Below, piece after piece: positions 8,641-17,349 of a DNA stretch of 64,000 bases. Positions within the stretch are counted from its first letter, which is position 1. The number at the start of each line of letters is the position of its first letter. Position numbers and translations under genes: made by a program. The stretch lies in NCBI RefSeq assembly GCF_009498035.1, contig NZ_CP034550.1, positions 930,001 through 994,000 of the forward strand, read 5' to 3'. This DNA is from Saccharothrix syringae (GTDB taxonomy: Bacteria; Actinomycetota; Actinomycetes; Mycobacteriales; Pseudonocardiaceae). The notes under the pieces were generated by a model. That model did not search any database. It was not told the origin of the DNA and saw only the letters and a program-made list of their open reading frames with translations.

Positions 8641-9026
8641 CCGACGTCGTCGAGCTGCTGCGCCGCGGGCGCGGGTTCCGGGCCGCGGGCGACCCCAGCG
8701 GTGCCGCCCGCTACCTCGCCGAGGCCGCCGAGCTGGCCCCGCGCGACCGGACCGTGCTGACCGAGCTGGCGCTGGCGCACTTCCAGTCCGCCGCCCTGGG
8801 CCGGGCCGAGCGCGTGCTCACCGAGCTGGTCGAGCTCGACCCGGCCGACGGCTACGCCCGCCTGCTGCTGGGCCGCACGCTCAGCCGCCAGAGCCGGCAC
8901 GCCGAGGCCCTGCCGCAGCTCAAGCTGGCCGCCGCGCTGACCGGCGACCCGGCGGTCGCCGAGGAGGTGGCCCGCGTGCGGGCGCGGGTCACCACAGCCC
9001 CGGAGGCTCCTCCGGCCGCTCCTTGA
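8637..9026 (+). CDS. Small tetratricopeptide-repeat protein
   Basis: 129 residues, ATG overlapping the pirin stop (ATGA), so probably translated with it. Two to three TPR-like helical pairs are visible: GDPSGAARYLAEAAELAPRD, SAALGRAERVLTELVELDPAD and SRHAEALPQLKLAAALTGDP. No signal peptide or membrane segment. Likely a protein-protein interaction module; partner unknown. Its last 38 bases overlap the convergent alkyltransferase-like gene. Confidence 0.75.
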   Translation: MTDVVELLRRGRGFRAAGDPSGAARYLAEAAELAPRDRTVLTELALAHFQSAALGRAERVLTELVELDPADGYARLLLGRTLSRQSRHAEALPQLKLAAALTGDPAVAEEVARVRARVTTAPEAPPAAP

Positions 9027-9336
9027 CCGCCTCTTCCCACCGGTACCTGCGCAGGTCGACCTTCCCGCCGTCGTCGACGACGCCCTCCGCGCGCAGGCGT
9101 TGGAGCTGCTCCTCGGCGATGTGCGGGGCGCAGGTGCCGTTGGCCCGCAGCACCCGGTGCCACGGCAGGTCGTGCCCGTCCTGGTTGAGGACCTGCCCGA
9201 CCAGCCGCGGCGACGGGGCGCGGGACAGGTCGGCCACGTCGCCGTAGGTGGCGACCCGGCCGGCCGGGATGGCGCGCACGGTCTCGCGCACCAGCTCGTG
9301 CAACTGTTCGTCCACCCGGACAGCTTTCCACGGCAT
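8989..9336 (-). CDS. Alkyltransferase-like protein (MGMT-like, no acceptor cysteine)
   Basis: 115 residues resembling the DNA-binding domain of O6-methylguanine-DNA methyltransferase. The active-site PCHR motif is replaced by PWHR at residues 58-61 (tryptophan for cysteine). That marks the ATL group, which bind O6-alkylguanine and hand the lesion to nucleotide excision repair instead of dealkylating it. The helix-turn-helix region (GRVATYGDVADL) and the Asn/Arg-containing wing (RLVGQVLNQDG) are present. Gene order next to adnA matches M. tuberculosis Rv3204-Rv3202c. It is divergent from adnA; the starts are about 26 bp apart, so they may share a promoter region. Confidence 0.88.
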   Translation of the reverse strand: MPWKAVRVDEQLHELVRETVRAIPAGRVATYGDVADLSRAPSPRLVGQVLNQDGHDLPWHRVLRANGTCAPHIAEEQLQRLRAEGVVDDGGKVDLRRYRWEEAVKERPEEPPGLW

Positions 9337-9362
9337 GCCGCGCGCGGTCCGGCCGGTGCGCC

Positions 9363-12300
9363 GTGGTTCGATTCCCTGCCGTGGTGGTCAACAGGGCGCC
9401 GTTGCTGGTGCGACCGGAGCGGCGGGACGAGCCCCGCCGCGAGTGGGACGCGCCCGCGCGGCAGGTGTTCGAGCACCCCGGCGGTCCGCTGCGGGTGCTG
9501 GGCGGTCCGGGCACGGGCAAGACGACGCTGCTGGCCGAGGTGGTCGCGGACCGGGTGCGGCGCGGCGCCGACCCCGAGCGGGTGCTGGTGCTGGTGGCCA
9601 ACCGGCGCGCCGCCGAGGCGATGCGCGCCCACATCACCCGCCTGCTGGCCCGGCCGACCACCGACGGCGTGCTGCCCACCACCCAGGAACCCCTGGTGCG
9701 GACCGTGCACTCCTACGCGTTCGCGGTGCTGCGCGCCCAGGCCGTGCTCAACGGCGAGCCCGCGCCCCGGCTGCTGTCCGCCCCCGAGCACGACGCGATG
9801 CTGCGCGAGCTGCTGGCCGGCGACGTGAGCATGGGCGCGACGAGGTGGCCCGCCCGGCTGCGGCCCGCGCTGACCCTGCCCGGTTTCGCGCAGGAGCTGC
9901 GCGACCTGCTGCTGCGCGCCACCGAGCGCGGCCTGGGGCCGGAGGACCTGACCGAGCTGGGCCGCAGGCACGCCCGCGAGGAGTGGATCGCCGCCGGCCT
10001 GTTCGGCACCCAGTACGAGCAGGTGAACCTGCTGGCCAGCAGCGGCCAGGGCCACGCGCCGTCGTTCGACGCGGCCGAGCTGGTGAGCAGCGCGCTGCTG
10101 GCGTTCCAGACCGAGCACCCGGTGCTGGAGGCGGAGCAGGCGCGCGTGCGGCACCTGCTGGTGGACGACGCGCAGCACCTGGACCCGCTCCAGCTGGAGT
10201 TCATCCGCGTGCTGGGCGACGCCGCGCACGAGTTCGTCCTGGCCGGCGACCCGGACCAGGCGGTGTTCTCCTTCCGCGGCGCGGACCCGACCCTGCTCGC
10301 CGCCGCCGACGGCCCGCTGGTGGTGCTGCGGCGGGGGCACCGGATGGCGCCGGAGGTCCGCGCCGCGGTGGGCAGGCTCGCGTCCCGGCTGCCGGGCGCC
10401 TCGCCGACCCGCGAGGTCGAGCCGGTGGACGCCGAGGGGCACGTGCAGGTGCGGCTGTTCGCCTCCGCCGCGCAGGAGGCGAGCTGGGTGGCCGACCAGC
10501 TGCGCCGCGCGCACCTGGTGGACGGGGTGCCGTGGTCGCGGATGGCGGTGGTGGCGCGCTCGGCGACGCGGGTGCTGCCGGTGCTCCAGCGGGCCCTGCT
10601 GGCGGCGGGCGTGCCGGTGGCCGTGCCGCACGACGAGCTGCCCCTGGCCCACCAGCCCGCGGTGGTGCCGTTCCTGGCGCTGCTGCGCTGCGCGGCCGTG
10701 CCGGGCAGCCTGGACGAGGACACCGCGGCGATGCTGCTGTCGTCCCCGCTGGGCGGCGCGGACCCGCTGGCGCTGCGCCGGCTGCGGCGCGGCCTGCGGC
10801 GGCTGGAGCTGGCCGCGGGCGGCGACCGGGCCAGCGGCGAGCTGCTGGTCGAGGTGGTCGAGGACGACGACCGGCTGGCCGCCCTGGAGGACGCCGAGGC
10901 GCAGCCCGCGCGGCGCGTGGCGGGCCTGCTGCGCCGGGCGCGCAAGGGCATCGCGGACGGGCTGACCGTCGAGCACGTGCTGTGGGAGCTGTGGCAGGCC
11001 ACCGGCCTGGAGCAGCGGTGGGCGGCGCAGTCCGCGCGCGGCGGCACCGGCGGCACGCAGGCCGACCGCGACCTGGACGCGATCGTCGGCCTGTTCGAGG
11101 CGGCCGCGAAGTACGTGGACCGGCTGCCCGGCTCCACCGCCGGGGGCTTCGTCGACTACCTGGCCATGCAGCAGATCGTGGGCGACACGCTGGCGCCCTC
11201 CGCGCCCGTCGGCGAGGCGGTGTCGGTGCTGACCGCGCACGCCGCCGCGGGCCGCGAGTGGGAGGTCGTGGCGGTGCCGGGCGTGCAGGAGGGCAGCTGG
11301 CCCGACCTGCGGCTGCGCGGGTCGCTGCTGGGCGTGGAGCGGATGGTCGACGTGGTGTCGGGCGTCCGGGAGGACACCGTGTCCGCGCTCGCCCCGGTGC
11401 TGGCCGAGGAACGGCGGCTGCTGCTCGTGGCCGCCAGCCGCGCCCGGCGGTCCCTGCTGGTCAGCGCGGTGCGCGGGGAGGACCTGCAACCGTCGCGGTT
11501 CCTCGACGAGATCGAGGAGCTGTCCACCGACGCGCCCGAGCGGGCCGTGTTCACCCCGCAGCGCGGCCTGGTGCTGGCCGAGCTGGTCGGCGAACTGCGC
11601 CGGGTGGTGTGCGACGACGACGAGCCCGCCGACCGGCGGGAGCGGGCGGCGGCCCAGCTCGCCCGGCTGGCCGCGGCGGGCGTGCCCGGCGCGCACCCGG
11701 ACTCCTGGTACGGCCTGGCCGACGTGACCACGGACGACCCGCTGTGGACCGAGGAGCACACGGTCAGCGTGTCGCCGTCCACGGTCGAGGTGCTGGCCAA
11801 GTGCCCCCTGCGGTGGGTGGTGGAGCGGCACGGCGGGCAGGACCCGGCCGAGCTGGCGTCGATCACCGGCACCCTGGTGCACGCCCTCGCGCAGGCCGCC
11901 GCGACCGGCGCCGACGAGAAGGAGCTGCGGGTCAGGCTCGACGAGGCGTGGGCCGCGGTGGACGCGGGCGCGCCGTGGTTCTCCCGGCGCGAGCGGATGC
12001 GCGTGGAGCGCATGCTCGACACGTTCCTGACCTGGCTGGCCTCCAGCCGGTCCCAGCTCACCCAGGTCTCGGTGGAGGAGGAGATCTCCGTCGAGGTGCC
12101 CCGCAGGGAGGGCGGGCCGTGGCTGCGCGTGCGCGGCCGGGTCGACCGGCTGGAGACCGACCGCGAGGGGCGGCCGGTCGTCATCGACGTCAAGACCGGC
12201 AGGAACCCGGTGACCAAGGAGGAGGCGCGGCGGCACCCGCAGCTCGCGGTGTACCAGCTCGCCACCGCGCTGGGCGGGTTCACCCACCTCGGCCTGGGCA

Positions 12301-12542
12301 CCGACCCGGGCGGCGCGCGGCTGCTGTACGTGGCCAAGGAGAACAAGAAGACCGGCGCGACCGAGCTGGAGCAGTCACCGCTGGACGAGCAGGGCGTGCG
12401 GGTGTGGCTGGAGGCCGTGCAGGTGGCCGCCGGGTCGAGCGTCGGGCCCGCGTACCGGGCGACCGAGAACGACGACTGCGACCGCTGCCCGGCGCGCACC
12501 TCGTGCCCGATCCACTCCTCCGGCCGGCAGGTCAGCCAGTGA
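9363..12542 (+). CDS. adnA: AdnA subunit of AdnAB helicase-nuclease
   Basis: 1059 residues of a UvrD-like helicase with a C-terminal RecB-type nuclease. Walker A GGPGTGKTT has its lysine at residue 53. The Walker B region reads LLVDDAQHL, as in AdnA rather than the usual DExQ. Nuclease motifs are GTLVHALAQ, VIDVKTG and the QLAVYQLA helix. Four cysteines (LAKCPLRW near residue 814, and DDCDRCPARTSC at the C-terminus) fit an AddB-like iron-sulfur staple. AdnAB resects double-strand breaks for homologous recombination in actinobacteria lacking a RecBCD route. GTG start; nearby GTGs at 9381 and 9384 are alternatives. adnB follows after about 100 bp. Confidence 0.93.
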   Translation: MVRFPAVVVNRAPLLVRPERRDEPRREWDAPARQVFEHPGGPLRVLGGPGTGKTTLLAEVVADRVRRGADPERVLVLVANRRAAEAMRAHITRLLARPTTDGVLPTTQEPLVRTVHSYAFAVLRAQAVLNGEPAPRLLSAPEHDAMLRELLAGDVSMGATRWPARLRPALTLPGFAQELRDLLLRATERGLGPEDLTELGRRHAREEWIAAGLFGTQYEQVNLLASSGQGHAPSFDAAELVSSALLAFQTEHPVLEAEQARVRHLLVDDAQHLDPLQLEFIRVLGDAAHEFVLAGDPDQAVFSFRGADPTLLAAADGPLVVLRRGHRMAPEVRAAVGRLASRLPGASPTREVEPVDAEGHVQVRLFASAAQEASWVADQLRRAHLVDGVPWSRMAVVARSATRVLPVLQRALLAAGVPVAVPHDELPLAHQPAVVPFLALLRCAAVPGSLDEDTAAMLLSSPLGGADPLALRRLRRGLRRLELAAGGDRASGELLVEVVEDDDRLAALEDAEAQPARRVAGLLRRARKGIADGLTVEHVLWELWQATGLEQRWAAQSARGGTGGTQADRDLDAIVGLFEAAAKYVDRLPGSTAGGFVDYLAMQQIVGDTLAPSAPVGEAVSVLTAHAAAGREWEVVAVPGVQEGSWPDLRLRGSLLGVERMVDVVSGVREDTVSALAPVLAEERRLLLVAASRARRSLLVSAVRGEDLQPSRFLDEIEELSTDAPERAVFTPQRGLVLAELVGELRRVVCDDDEPADRRERAAAQLARLAAAGVPGAHPDSWYGLADVTTDDPLWTEEHTVSVSPSTVEVLAKCPLRWVVERHGGQDPAELASITGTLVHALAQAAATGADEKELRVRLDEAWAAVDAGAPWFSRRERMRVERMLDTFLTWLASSRSQLTQVSVEEEISVEVPRREGGPWLRVRGRVDRLETDREGRPVVIDVKTGRNPVTKEEARRHPQLAVYQLATALGGFTHLGLGTDPGGARLLYVAKENKKTGATELEQSPLDEQGVRVWLEAVQVAAGSSVGPAYRATENDDCDRCPARTSCPIHSSGRQVSQ

Positions 12543-12644
12543 GGACGGCGGGTTAGCCGGCGAAGACGCTCTTGAGCAGGCAATAATTTGTCGCCCTGCG
12601 GGTCGCCGTAGGTAGCGGGGCGTGATGTCGAAGAATGCCCCCTT

Positions 12645-15600
12645 GTGGTCGTGCCGGGTGGGGTGGAGCGGGCGGGTGAGCCGGGGGAGCTCGCGAGCCC
12701 GTTCGAGGTCGCCGAGGCGCTCGGGCTGCCCCGGCCGACGCCCGAGCAGGCCGCCGTCGTCTCCGCGCCGAGCGCGCCCGCCCTCGTCGTGGCCGGCGCC
12801 GGCGCGGGCAAGACCGAGACCATGGCCGCCCGCGTGGTCTACCTGGTCGCCAACGGCTTCGTCACGCCCGACCGCGTCCTGGGCCTGACCTTCACCCGCA
12901 AGGCCGCCCGCCAGCTCTCCGAGCGCGTGCGGGCCCGGCTGCGCCGGCTGGCCGGCTCGCCGCTGCTCGACCGGCTCGACCCGGGTGGTGAGCGGCGGGC
13001 CGCCGTGCTGACCACCGAACCGGTCATCCTGACCTACCACGCGTACGCGGGTCGGCTCGTCGGTGAGCACGGCCTGCGGCTGCCCGTCGAACCGGGTGTG
13101 CGGCTGCTCACCGAGACCGCGGCGTGGCAGCTCGCCCACCGCGTGGTGTCGACGTGGGCCGAGGACATCGACACCGACAAGGTCCCGGCCACGGTGACCA
13201 ACTACCTGCTCGCGCTGGCCGGTGAGCTGGGCGAGCACCTGGTCGGACCGGACGCGCTGCGCCGGCACGCCGAGCGGCTGTGCCGGGCGATCGAGTCGGC
13301 CCCGAAGACCAGGCGGCAGGGCGACGCGCTGCCCCAGTCGCTGCAGGCCGTGGTGAACACCCAGCGCCTGCGCGCGAACCTGCTGCCGCTGCTGGAGGCG
13401 TACCAGGCGCGCAAGCGGCGCGAGGCGGCGATGGACTTCGCCGACCAGATGTCCCTGGCCGCCCGGCTCGCCCTGGAGTACCCGGAGGTGGTGCGCGGCG
13501 AGCGCGAGCGGTACGGCGCGGTGCTGCTCGACGAGTACCAGGACACCGGGCACGCCCAGCGCGAGCTGCTGCGGTCCCTGTTCGGCCGGGGCGAGCCCAT
13601 GCCGGTCACCGCGGTGGGCGACCCGGCGCAGGCCATCTACGGCTGGCGCGGCGCGTCCGCGGCCAACCTGCCCCGGTTCGTGCACGACTTCCCGCCCGCC
13701 CGCGAGTACGGGCTGCTCACCAGCTTCCGCAACCCGCCGGAGGTGCTGGCGCTGGCCAACGCCGTGTCCGCGCCGCTGCGCGCCGCGGGCCTGGACGTGG
13801 AGGAGCTGCGCGCCCGCGACGGCGCCGGACCGGGCGACGTGCGCGTGGCCCTGTTCGACGACGTCCGCGAGGAGCTGGACTGGCTGGCCGACACCGTGGC
13901 CGCCCAGTGGGAGGCGCACCTGGACACCAGCGACGAACCACCCACCGCGGCCGTGCTCGTCCGCCGCCGCTCCGACATGTCGGCCATCGCGGCGGCGCTG
14001 CGCGAACGCGGCCTGCCGGTCGAGGTCGTCGGCCTGGGCGGCCTGCTCGACGAACCCGAGGTCCGCGACCTGACCAGCGCCCTGCGCGTCCTGGTCGACC
14101 CCCTGGCGGGCACCGCCGCCGCCCGCCTGCTCACCGGCTCCCGGTGGCGCGTGGCGGCCTACGACCTGGCGGCGCTGTGGGCGCGCGCCCGCGAGCTGGC
14201 CGGCGCGCCGACCCGCCAGGCCGTCGCCGACGACCCGCTGTCCGTGCTGGCCGACGCGCTGCCCGGCGAGCACGCCGAGCAGGCCGGCCTGGCCGACGCC
14301 CTCGACGACCCCGGCGACCCCACCGCGTACTCGGCGGAGGGCTACCGCCGCATCCGCAGGCTGGGCGCGGAGCTGTCGGCGCTGCGCAGGCGCCTGGACC
14401 AGCCGCTGCCCGAGCTGGTCGCGGACGTGGAGCGCACGCTGCTGCTGGACATCGAGGCCCTGTCCCGGCCCGGCGGCGTCGGGCGCGCGCACCTGGACGC
14501 GTTCGCCGACGTGGTCAACGACTTCGCCGCCGCCAGCCCGTCCGCCACCCTGCCCGCCCTGGTCGACTACCTGCACACCGCCGAGCAGGCCGAGGACGGC
14601 CTGGAGCCCGGCGAGGTCGAGGTGGCCGAGAACCGGGTGCAGGTGCTGACCATGCACTCGGCCAAGGGGCTGGAGTGGCACATCGTGGCCGTGCCGCACG
14701 TGGTCAAGGACGTGTTCCCGGGGCGCAAGAAGTCCTCGTCGTGGCTGCGCACCGTGCCCGAGCTGCCCGCGGACCTGCGCGGTGACGCCGAGGATCTGCC
14801 GCAGCTGCGGCTGCTGCCCCACTACGACCGCAAGGAGGTCGAGCAGGCCCTGGTCGGGCACGAGGAGGACTTCGACCAGCGGCGGCTGGTGGAGGAGCGG
14901 CGGCTGCTGTACGTGGCGCTGACCAGGGCCGAGCACAGCCTGCTGGTGTCCGGGTACTGGTGGGGTGAGACGGGGGACAAGCCGAAGGGGCCCTCGACGT
15001 TCCTGACCGAGATCCGCGCGGCGGTGGAGGCGGCCGAGCACCCGCCGGCGGACATCGCGCACTGGGCGCCGCCGCCCGCGGAGGACGCGCCCAACCCGCT
15101 GGCGTCGCAGACGAAGACGGCCCAGTGGCCGGTGGACCCGCTGGGCAGGCGCCGCGCGGCGGTGGCCGAGGGCGCCCGGCTGGTGCTGGCCGCCCTGGAC
15201 CGGCTGCTCGACGAGCCGGAGCGGGACGGCGAGGCCGGGTCCGCCGGGGTTCTCGGTGCCGCCCCGGTCGCCGAACCCGCGGACCCGGTCGAACCCGCGG
15301 ACCCGGTCGAACCGGCCGACCTCGTCGAACCCCCGGACCCCGGTGACGACACCCCCGAACCCGCCTGGGCCGCGGCCGTGCCCGACCACACCGCGGACGT
15401 CCCCCTGCCCGAACCACCGGACGACGACTACCCGCTTGCCGAACCGCCCGACCCCGACACCCCGCCCGACCCCGACGCCCCGCCCGACCTCGACGACCTG
15501 CCCCCCGACCCGTTCACCGAGGAGCGGACCACCTCACCCGCCACCGAGGACGACGACCCGGAGGGCTGGGCCCGCGACGTCGAGGTCCTGCTGGCCGAAC

Positions 15601-16229
15601 GCGCCGCCGCGGCCGACCGCCGCGAACGCGTCCTCCTGCCCGACCACCTCACCGTCAGCCAGTTGGTGGAACTCGCGGCCGACCCGGACCGGCTCGCCCG
15701 CCGCCTGCGCCGCCCCCTGCCGTTCCCGCCGAACCCGTCGACCCGCCGCGGCACGGCGTTCCACACCTGGCTGGAACAGCGCTTCGGCGCGAGCCGCCTC
15801 TTCGAGCTGGACGAACTCCCCGGCGCCGCGGACGAGGGCGCCGCCCCGGACACCGACCTGGGCCGCCTCCAGGAGGCGTTCCTGGCCAGCAGCTGGGCCG
15901 CCAGGGCCCCGCACGACGTCGAGGTGCCCTTCGAGGCGGAGATCGAGGGCCTGTCCGTGCGCGGCCGGATGGACGCGGTCTTCGCCGACGACGACGGCGG
16001 CTGGACCGTGGTCGACTGGAAGACCGGCGCGGTGCCGGCCGAGGAGCGCCTGCCCGCGCTGTCGGTGCAGCTCGCCGCCTACCGGCTGGCGTGGGCGGCG
16101 CTCACCGACACGCCGGTGGAGAAGGTGCGGGCCGCGTTCCACTACGTCCGCCACGACCACACCCTGCGCCCGGCGGACCTGCTCGACGCCGACGGCCTGC
16201 GCGAACTGGTCCGCTCGATCCCGAACTGA
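12645..16229 (+). CDS. adnB: AdnB subunit of AdnAB helicase-nuclease
   Basis: 1194 residues of a UvrD/Rep helicase fused to a RecB-type nuclease. Walker A GAGAGKTET, Walker B LLDEYQDT, QAIYGWRGA and the VLTMHSAKGLEW motif are all present. The nuclease shows GTAFHTWLEQ, VVDWKTG and VQLAAYRLAW. Between helicase and nuclease (15270-15520) lies a proline/aspartate/glutamate-rich linker of about 80 residues with EPADPV repeats, making the protein longer than I expect for mycobacterial AdnB (about 1,100). AdnB is the main motor and one of two nucleases in the end-resection complex with AdnA. GTG start at 12645 is uncertain; later GTGs would trim a few residues. Ends at a hairpin. Confidence 0.93.
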   Translation: MVVPGGVERAGEPGELASPFEVAEALGLPRPTPEQAAVVSAPSAPALVVAGAGAGKTETMAARVVYLVANGFVTPDRVLGLTFTRKAARQLSERVRARLRRLAGSPLLDRLDPGGERRAAVLTTEPVILTYHAYAGRLVGEHGLRLPVEPGVRLLTETAAWQLAHRVVSTWAEDIDTDKVPATVTNYLLALAGELGEHLVGPDALRRHAERLCRAIESAPKTRRQGDALPQSLQAVVNTQRLRANLLPLLEAYQARKRREAAMDFADQMSLAARLALEYPEVVRGERERYGAVLLDEYQDTGHAQRELLRSLFGRGEPMPVTAVGDPAQAIYGWRGASAANLPRFVHDFPPAREYGLLTSFRNPPEVLALANAVSAPLRAAGLDVEELRARDGAGPGDVRVALFDDVREELDWLADTVAAQWEAHLDTSDEPPTAAVLVRRRSDMSAIAAALRERGLPVEVVGLGGLLDEPEVRDLTSALRVLVDPLAGTAAARLLTGSRWRVAAYDLAALWARARELAGAPTRQAVADDPLSVLADALPGEHAEQAGLADALDDPGDPTAYSAEGYRRIRRLGAELSALRRRLDQPLPELVADVERTLLLDIEALSRPGGVGRAHLDAFADVVNDFAAASPSATLPALVDYLHTAEQAEDGLEPGEVEVAENRVQVLTMHSAKGLEWHIVAVPHVVKDVFPGRKKSSSWLRTVPELPADLRGDAEDLPQLRLLPHYDRKEVEQALVGHEEDFDQRRLVEERRLLYVALTRAEHSLLVSGYWWGETGDKPKGPSTFLTEIRAAVEAAEHPPADIAHWAPPPAEDAPNPLASQTKTAQWPVDPLGRRRAAVAEGARLVLAALDRLLDEPERDGEAGSAGVLGAAPVAEPADPVEPADPVEPADLVEPPDPGDDTPEPAWAAAVPDHTADVPLPEPPDDDYPLAEPPDPDTPPDPDAPPDLDDLPPDPFTEERTTSPATEDDDPEGWARDVEVLLAERAAAADRRERVLLPDHLTVSQLVELAADPDRLARRLRRPLPFPPNPSTRRGTAFHTWLEQRFGASRLFELDELPGAADEGAAPDTDLGRLQEAFLASSWAARAPHDVEVPFEAEIEGLSVRGRMDAVFADDDGGWTVVDWKTGAVPAEERLPALSVQLAAYRLAWAALTDTPVEKVRAAFHYVRHDHTLRPADLLDADGLRELVRSIPN
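15273..15326 (+). repeat. 18-bp tandem repeat in adnB encoding EPADPV
   Basis: Three in-frame 18-bp units (15273-15290, 15291-15308, 15309-15326). The first two are identical; the third differs at a few bases and reads EPADLV. They begin the acidic proline-rich linker between the helicase and nuclease domains of AdnB. Confidence 0.75.
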
Positions 16230-16257
16230 ACGGGGCGGGCACCGTCCGGGCCCCGTC
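16229..16257 (+). terminator. Hairpin after adnB
   Basis: ACGGGGC (16230-16236) and GCCCCGT (16250-16256) form a 7-bp GC stem directly after the adnB stop, before a convergent gene. GC-rich, without a clear T tract, as is common in actinomycetes. Confidence 0.45.
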
Positions 16258-16294
16258 CCACCCGGTCAGGTCCCCCGTTCGACCCGGTTCCGCG

Positions 16295-16831
16295 TCAGCC
16301 CAGCACCCGCGCGTCCGCGGGCACCTCCTTGAGCACCCGCTCGTACAGCACCTCCAGCAGCCACCGCCCGAACAGCGACGGCCCGAACTCCGTCGACCGG
16401 TCCTCTGGCGGCACCACCAGCTCCGCGGCCCCGGCCGGGTCCACCGCGACGACCCCGATGCCGTAGTAGTCCAGCTCGATCAGCGGCCACGACTCGCCGC
16501 CCTTCATCGCGGGCAGCACCACCGAGCACGGCGCGAGGGTCATCAGCGTCCCGCACGACTGCAGCGCGCGGTCCGCGGTCGACTCACCGACCAGCACACC
16601 CACCAGCTCCACCGCGGGCACCGGCAGCCGGTCGTGCGCGGCGGGCTCGAACCAGGAGCGGAACCACGACGGGTCCGCCTGCGGCGGCCAGCCGTTCGCG
16701 CTGCGCCACTCGTGCACGTCGGCGCGGACCCGCACGACGGCCGAGACCTGGTGACCCAGCACGGCGACGTCGGGGACGACGATGCCGCGCCAACCCAACG
16801 CCGACGCGGCACGGTGGAGGAGCGGTTGCAC
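16295..16831 (-). CDS. Conserved-looking hypothetical protein, 178 aa
   Basis: I do not recognise the family. The protein is soluble, with no signal peptide or membrane span. It begins with LLHRAASALGWRGIVVPDVAVLGHQVSAVVRVRADVHEW and contains a tryptophan-rich stretch (SWFRSWFEP). A central part ends ELDYYGIGVVAVD, and the C-terminal FGRWLLEVLYERVLKEVP is helical. Codon use matches its neighbours. It lies between adnB (convergent) and the DoxX gene, which reads the same way. GTG start at 16831; no strong ribosome site is obvious. Confidence 0.65.
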   Translation of the reverse strand: MQPLLHRAASALGWRGIVVPDVAVLGHQVSAVVRVRADVHEWRSANGWPPQADPSWFRSWFEPAAHDRLPVPAVELVGVLVGESTADRALQSCGTLMTLAPCSVVLPAMKGGESWPLIELDYYGIGVVAVDPAGAAELVVPPEDRSTEFGPSLFGRWLLEVLYERVLKEVPADARVLG

Positions 16832-16910
16832 TCGGGCATCCTAGAACTGGTTGCGGTTTCAATGACAGACCCTCCGGCGCGCTGGGTGCCGACCCGGGCG
16901 CGCAGGGTGA

Positions 16911-17291
16911 TCAGGGGGCCGAGCGGCCCACGCGCAGCGCCCACAGCACCAGCGGCACCTGGAGCGGCAGCCGGCCCCAGGCGACGGCCCTGGCCCCGGG
17001 CGACTTCGCGCGGTGGTCGAGGGCCATCTTCACGTTCGCCGGGAACACGGCCGCGAAGAACGCGGCGGCCAGCTTCCCGCCGAGCCCGCGGGTGCGCGGC
17101 GCGGCGACCGCCGCGGCCAGCGCCAGCTCCGCGACGCCGGACGCGTAGGTCCAGGTCCGGGGTCTGCCCGGCAGCGCGCGCGGCACGATCGAGTCGTACG
17201 GGCGCGGCTTGGCGAAGTGCGTCGCGCCGGCCGCGCCCAGCAGGCCCGCCAGCGCGAGGGCGGACCTCGACCGGGAACGAGTGGGTTCCAT
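16911..17291 (-). CDS. DoxX-family small membrane protein
   Basis: 126 residues with about four hydrophobic segments, at ~10-25, 48-63, 73-88 and 103-118. The sequence THFAKPRPYDSIVPRALPG near the N-terminus followed by YASGVAELALA is characteristic of actinobacterial DoxX-like proteins. Function is not established for this subgroup; some members act in redox balance at the membrane. It is divergent from the M20 peptidase gene (58 bp between starts). Confidence 0.8.
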   Translation of the reverse strand: MEPTRSRSRSALALAGLLGAAGATHFAKPRPYDSIVPRALPGRPRTWTYASGVAELALAAAVAAPRTRGLGGKLAAAFFAAVFPANVKMALDHRAKSPGARAVAWGRLPLQVPLVLWALRVGRSAP

Positions 17292-17349
17292 GGGACCACC
17301 CTGTCATGCCCGTCCCGGGACGGCGCTCCCAGGGTTATCCTCCCGCGAC

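Noticed and set aside
8989..9336. Active O6-methylguanine methyltransferase
   Set aside because: The acceptor cysteine is replaced by tryptophan (PWHR), which marks the alkyltransferase-like group.
8517..12287. 1256-codon open frame antisense to adnA and neighbours
   Set aside because: It crosses several real genes on the other strand, and its product is repetitive H/R/Q/A-rich sequence typical of shadows.
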